Made by a program: the position numbers and the translations under genes. Below are positions 62,079 through 64,000 of a stretch of DNA of 64,000 nucleotides, piece after piece. Below the pieces are notes generated by a model. The model was not told the DNA's origin. It worked only from the letters and a program-made list of their open reading frames with translations, and made no database searches. Positions within the stretch are counted from its first letter, which is position 1. Each line of letters starts with the position of its first letter. Source of the stretch: JADJRH01 sp046351455 (GTDB lineage: Bacteria; Myxococcota_A; Polyangia; Polyangiales; Polyangiaceae); the NCBI GenBank assembly GCA_046351455.1, contig JAXLYM010000003.1:434001-498000 (forward strand). Direction: 5' to 3'.

Positions 62079-63101
62079 TCAGGCGCTGGCGCGCCGGTAG
62101 CTCACGGCGCTCTTGCCGGTCCACCGCTTGAACGCGCGGGAAAAGGCGCTCACCTCGGAGAAGCCGACGAGGAACGCGACCTCGGACACGGTGCGGTTGC
62201 CGTCGCGCAGGTGCGCGAGCGCGAGGGTGCGGCGCACGTCGTCGAGCACGCCCTTGAACGAGGTGCCCTCTTCTTCGAGCTTTCGTTGCAGGCTCCGCGT
62301 GGACACGCCGAGGGCGGAGGCGGCCACGCCGATGTTCGGGAGACCGTCCGACAGCGTGCCGACGAGGTGCCGGTGCAGCGAGGTCGCGAGGCTGTTCGAA
62401 GGGGCCAGCGCCGCGAGCAGATCGTCCGCGTGCCTGCGCAGCACGGGAGAGAGCGACGGATCCGCGCGGTGGATCGGCCGATCCAAGAAGCCCGCGTCGA
62501 ACCACATCGCGTTGATCTCGGCGGAGAAGCCGATCGGCGCGCCGAAGACGCGGCGGTGCTCGGACACGTCATCGGGCGCGGCGCGCGTGAGCCACACACG
62601 GCGGATGTCCGCGCGTTCGCCCGCGAGCTTCTCCCCGCGCAGCACCCACTGCGCCGAGATGAAATCGCTGAGGTGCGGAGGAGGCGCCGGAGACGGCAAA
62701 CGAAGCCTCTGCACGATGCGCATCTCCCCGCGTTCGGCCGGCTCCAGGCGGAGATCGTTCGCGTCGTGCAAGAGGCGCTGGTAGCGCATCAGCACCTCGA
62801 TCGAGCCGCGCATCGTCGTGCAATGCTGGAGCGCGTGATCGAGCACATCGTACGAAGAGCTCGCGACGAGCGCGGCCGCGCGGAGCCCGAACGTCTGCGC
62901 GCCGAGCGCCTCCGGGATCTCCGTCCACGCGCGCACCGCGAGATCGTGCGGCACGCGCGTGGCCGGGTCGGCGAGCAGATCGGGAGTCACGCGGAGCGCG
63001 CGCAGCACGGCGTCGGGCGCCATTCCGTACGAAGCGGCCGTCCCGACGACCACGTGGAGCACCTTCACACAGACGCTCGGCCAGCCCGCGTCCACTGCCA
63101 T
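62079..63101 (-). CDS. AraC-family regulator with Arabinose_bd-type N-terminal domain (OruR-like)
   Basis: 340 residues from ATG 63101. The N-terminal part (residues 20-200) follows the pattern of the PF12625-type ligand domain in OruR/ArgR-like regulators (YGMAPDAVLRALRVTPDLLADPATRVPHDLAVRAWTEIPE). The C-terminal 100 residues hold two helix-turn-helices: IGVAASALGVSTRSLQRKLEEEGTSFKGVLDDVRR and NRTVSEVAFLVGFSEVSAFSRAFKRWTGKS. It should bind a small effector and regulate nearby promoters. Position upstream of the fadN/fadA pair, and divergent from a Coq4-like gene (91-base gap), suggests it controls fatty acid breakdown. The longer ORF start at 63380 crosses the divergent gene's start and was rejected. 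Confidence 0.87.
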   Translation of the reverse strand: MAVDAGWPSVCVKVLHVVVGTAASYGMAPDAVLRALRVTPDLLADPATRVPHDLAVRAWTEIPEALGAQTFGLRAAALVASSSYDVLDHALQHCTTMRGSIEVLMRYQRLLHDANDLRLEPAERGEMRIVQRLRLPSPAPPPHLSDFISAQWVLRGEKLAGERADIRRVWLTRAAPDDVSEHRRVFGAPIGFSAEINAMWFDAGFLDRPIHRADPSLSPVLRRHADDLLAALAPSNSLATSLHRHLVGTLSDGLPNIGVAASALGVSTRSLQRKLEEEGTSFKGVLDDVRRTLALAHLRDGNRTVSEVAFLVGFSEVSAFSRAFKRWTGKSAVSYRRASA

Positions 63102-63192
63102 GCGGGTTCGATACACACCGTTGGCGCGTCGGGTCAACACGAAGGCGCGCCGGAGCAAGCAGAGATTCCGGCAGGGGCCTAGTGTGAGGTGC

Positions 63193-64000
63193 ATGACATT
63201 CCTCCTCCCGACTCCCGACCAGGCCCGCGCGGGACTCCGCGCCATCAAGACCACTCTCCTCGCGGGCGGCGCGATCCAGCCGCAGCACCGAGAGGCCCTG
63301 TCCGCGGTGCAGAGGCACCTTCTGCGGACGAGCATCGACGTCGACGCGCTGCCCCCGATCGAGCCGGACGATCTGGCCATTCAGATCACGGATCCGGCCC
63401 TGCGCGAGCAGCTCGTGGGCGCGCTCGTGACGTTCAGCATGCTGAGCGACCGCGTCAATCCCGCGCACGCCGCGGCGGTGGACGCGTATGCGGGCGCCTT
63501 CGGCGTGGCCCCGGTGGCGGTGCGCCAGCTCCGCGACCTCGCGGAAGAGCGCATCTGGCGCCTCCGACTCGACACCGTCCGCAACGGCCCTGGGGGCACC
63601 GGAATGGCGCGGATGATCCAGGAGATGGGGTATCTCGGTACCTTCAAGAACATGCTCACGTTCGCCGGATTGCTGCAAAACGAGGAGATGGCCGCGAGGT
63701 ACCGCGCGCTCCGGGGGTACGCGGAGGGCACGCTCGGAAGGGCCTTGTTCGACTTCTACACGAGTCGAGGCTTCCAGTTCCCGGGCGAGAAGGGCGGCGC
63801 GCCGGAGGGCCTCTTGTCGCACGATCTGACGCACATCCTCTCCGGCTACGACACGGATCTCCACGGGGAGGCGCGCGTCCTGGCCTTCACGGCGGGGTAC
63901 CAGCGTCAGAAGGTGTTCGGGACATTGCTGTTCGTGGTGGTGCTGGCGCAGCACGATATCCGCCTCACGCCGCTGGCCCCTTCGGTGAAGTGCGGACTCG
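63193..64000 (+). CDS. Coq4-like (HDxxH) protein, 3' truncated by window edge
   Basis: ATG 63193 opens a frame that runs off the window end at 269 codons. The first 170 residues are helical (QAAIKTTLLAGGAIQP-like start, VGALVTFSMLSDRVNPAHAAAVDAYAGAFGV), similar to TerB-like helical bundles. Near residue 207 the motif LSHDLTHILSGYDTDLHGEARVLAFTAGY matches the metal-binding HDxxHxxxG...GE block of Coq4, a protein of the ubiquinone-synthesis complex that binds the quinone precursor. The end is missing, so only a family-level call is safe. It is divergent from the AraC-type gene and may be under its control. Confidence 0.65.
   Translation, partial: MTFLLPTPDQARAGLRAIKTTLLAGGAIQPQHREALSAVQRHLLRTSIDVDALPPIEPDDLAIQITDPALREQLVGALVTFSMLSDRVNPAHAAAVDAYAGAFGVAPVAVRQLRDLAEERIWRLRLDTVRNGPGGTGMARMIQEMGYLGTFKNMLTFAGLLQNEEMAARYRALRGYAEGTLGRALFDFYTSRGFQFPGEKGGAPEGLLSHDLTHILSGYDTDLHGEARVLAFTAGYQRQKVFGTLLFVVVLAQHDIRLTPLAPSVKCGL

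Overview
The window looks like chromosome from a Sorangium/Polyangium-type myxobacterium (Myxococcota, Polyangiales). The evidence is very high GC, four Hanks-type Ser/Thr kinases in under 30 kb, many Cys-, Gly/Thr- or Pro-rich lipoproteins, a WD40-caspase protein, a type VI secretion VgrG and dense four-base (ATGA or GTGA) gene overlaps. I saw no rRNA, tRNA, CRISPR array, transposase or integrase. All assignments come from reading the sequence and remembered family motifs; no search was run.

Layout. 1-5 kb: 3' part of secG, a GT-C-like membrane glycosyltransferase coupled to it, a YhbY RNA-binding protein, and a two-gene aerotaxis-like pair (FAD-type PAS protein, then a soluble chemoreceptor). 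5-13 kb: a coiled-coil protein, a tandem array of hairpin repeats, an ECF sigma factor with a membrane tail coupled to a barrel-like protein, a beta-propeller lipoprotein, and a tightly overlapping three-gene unit of unknown function. 13-22 kb: a small membrane protein, a lower-GC kinase with an unknown C-terminal region, a coupled zinc-ribbon protein/zinc-ribbon kinase pair, and a Pro-rich unknown protein. 22-26 kb: VgrG with a large C-terminal extension and a coupled four-helix membrane protein. 26.6-28.7 kb: a VOC/deacetylase/FAH operon. 28.7-35.4 kb: a kinase fused to a sulfatase-modifying-factor domain, converging on a WD40-caspase protein, then a P-loop protein. 35.7-40.4 kb: a Pro-rich TM protein, a TerB-like protein, and an operon of kinase, PYP-like photosensor/V4R protein and small ORF. 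40.8-43.4 kb: two Hsp20 chaperones and a carotenoid/retinoid-type FAD oxidoreductase. 43.5-56.2 kb: a Cys-rich lipoprotein and a compact type II FAS/PKS-like operon with a fused KS-CLF, ACP, GcvT-like protein, ketoreductase, acyltransferase, dehydratase and ferredoxin-diiron protein, led by two paralogous Tat-type lipoproteins. 56.3-64 kb: an IgGFc-binding-type lipoprotein, a fadN/fadA-like beta-oxidation pair, an AraC-type regulator and a truncated Coq4-like gene.

Best candidates for undescribed biology: the PYP-V4R/kinase operon (38.1-40.4 kb), the KS-CLF-fusion biosynthetic operon (44.6-54.8 kb), the VgrG extension with its putative partner (22.3-24.6 kb), the hairpin array (6.3-6.6 kb), and a dispersed palindrome-rich element of which one copy lies in frame inside a glycosyltransferase gene.
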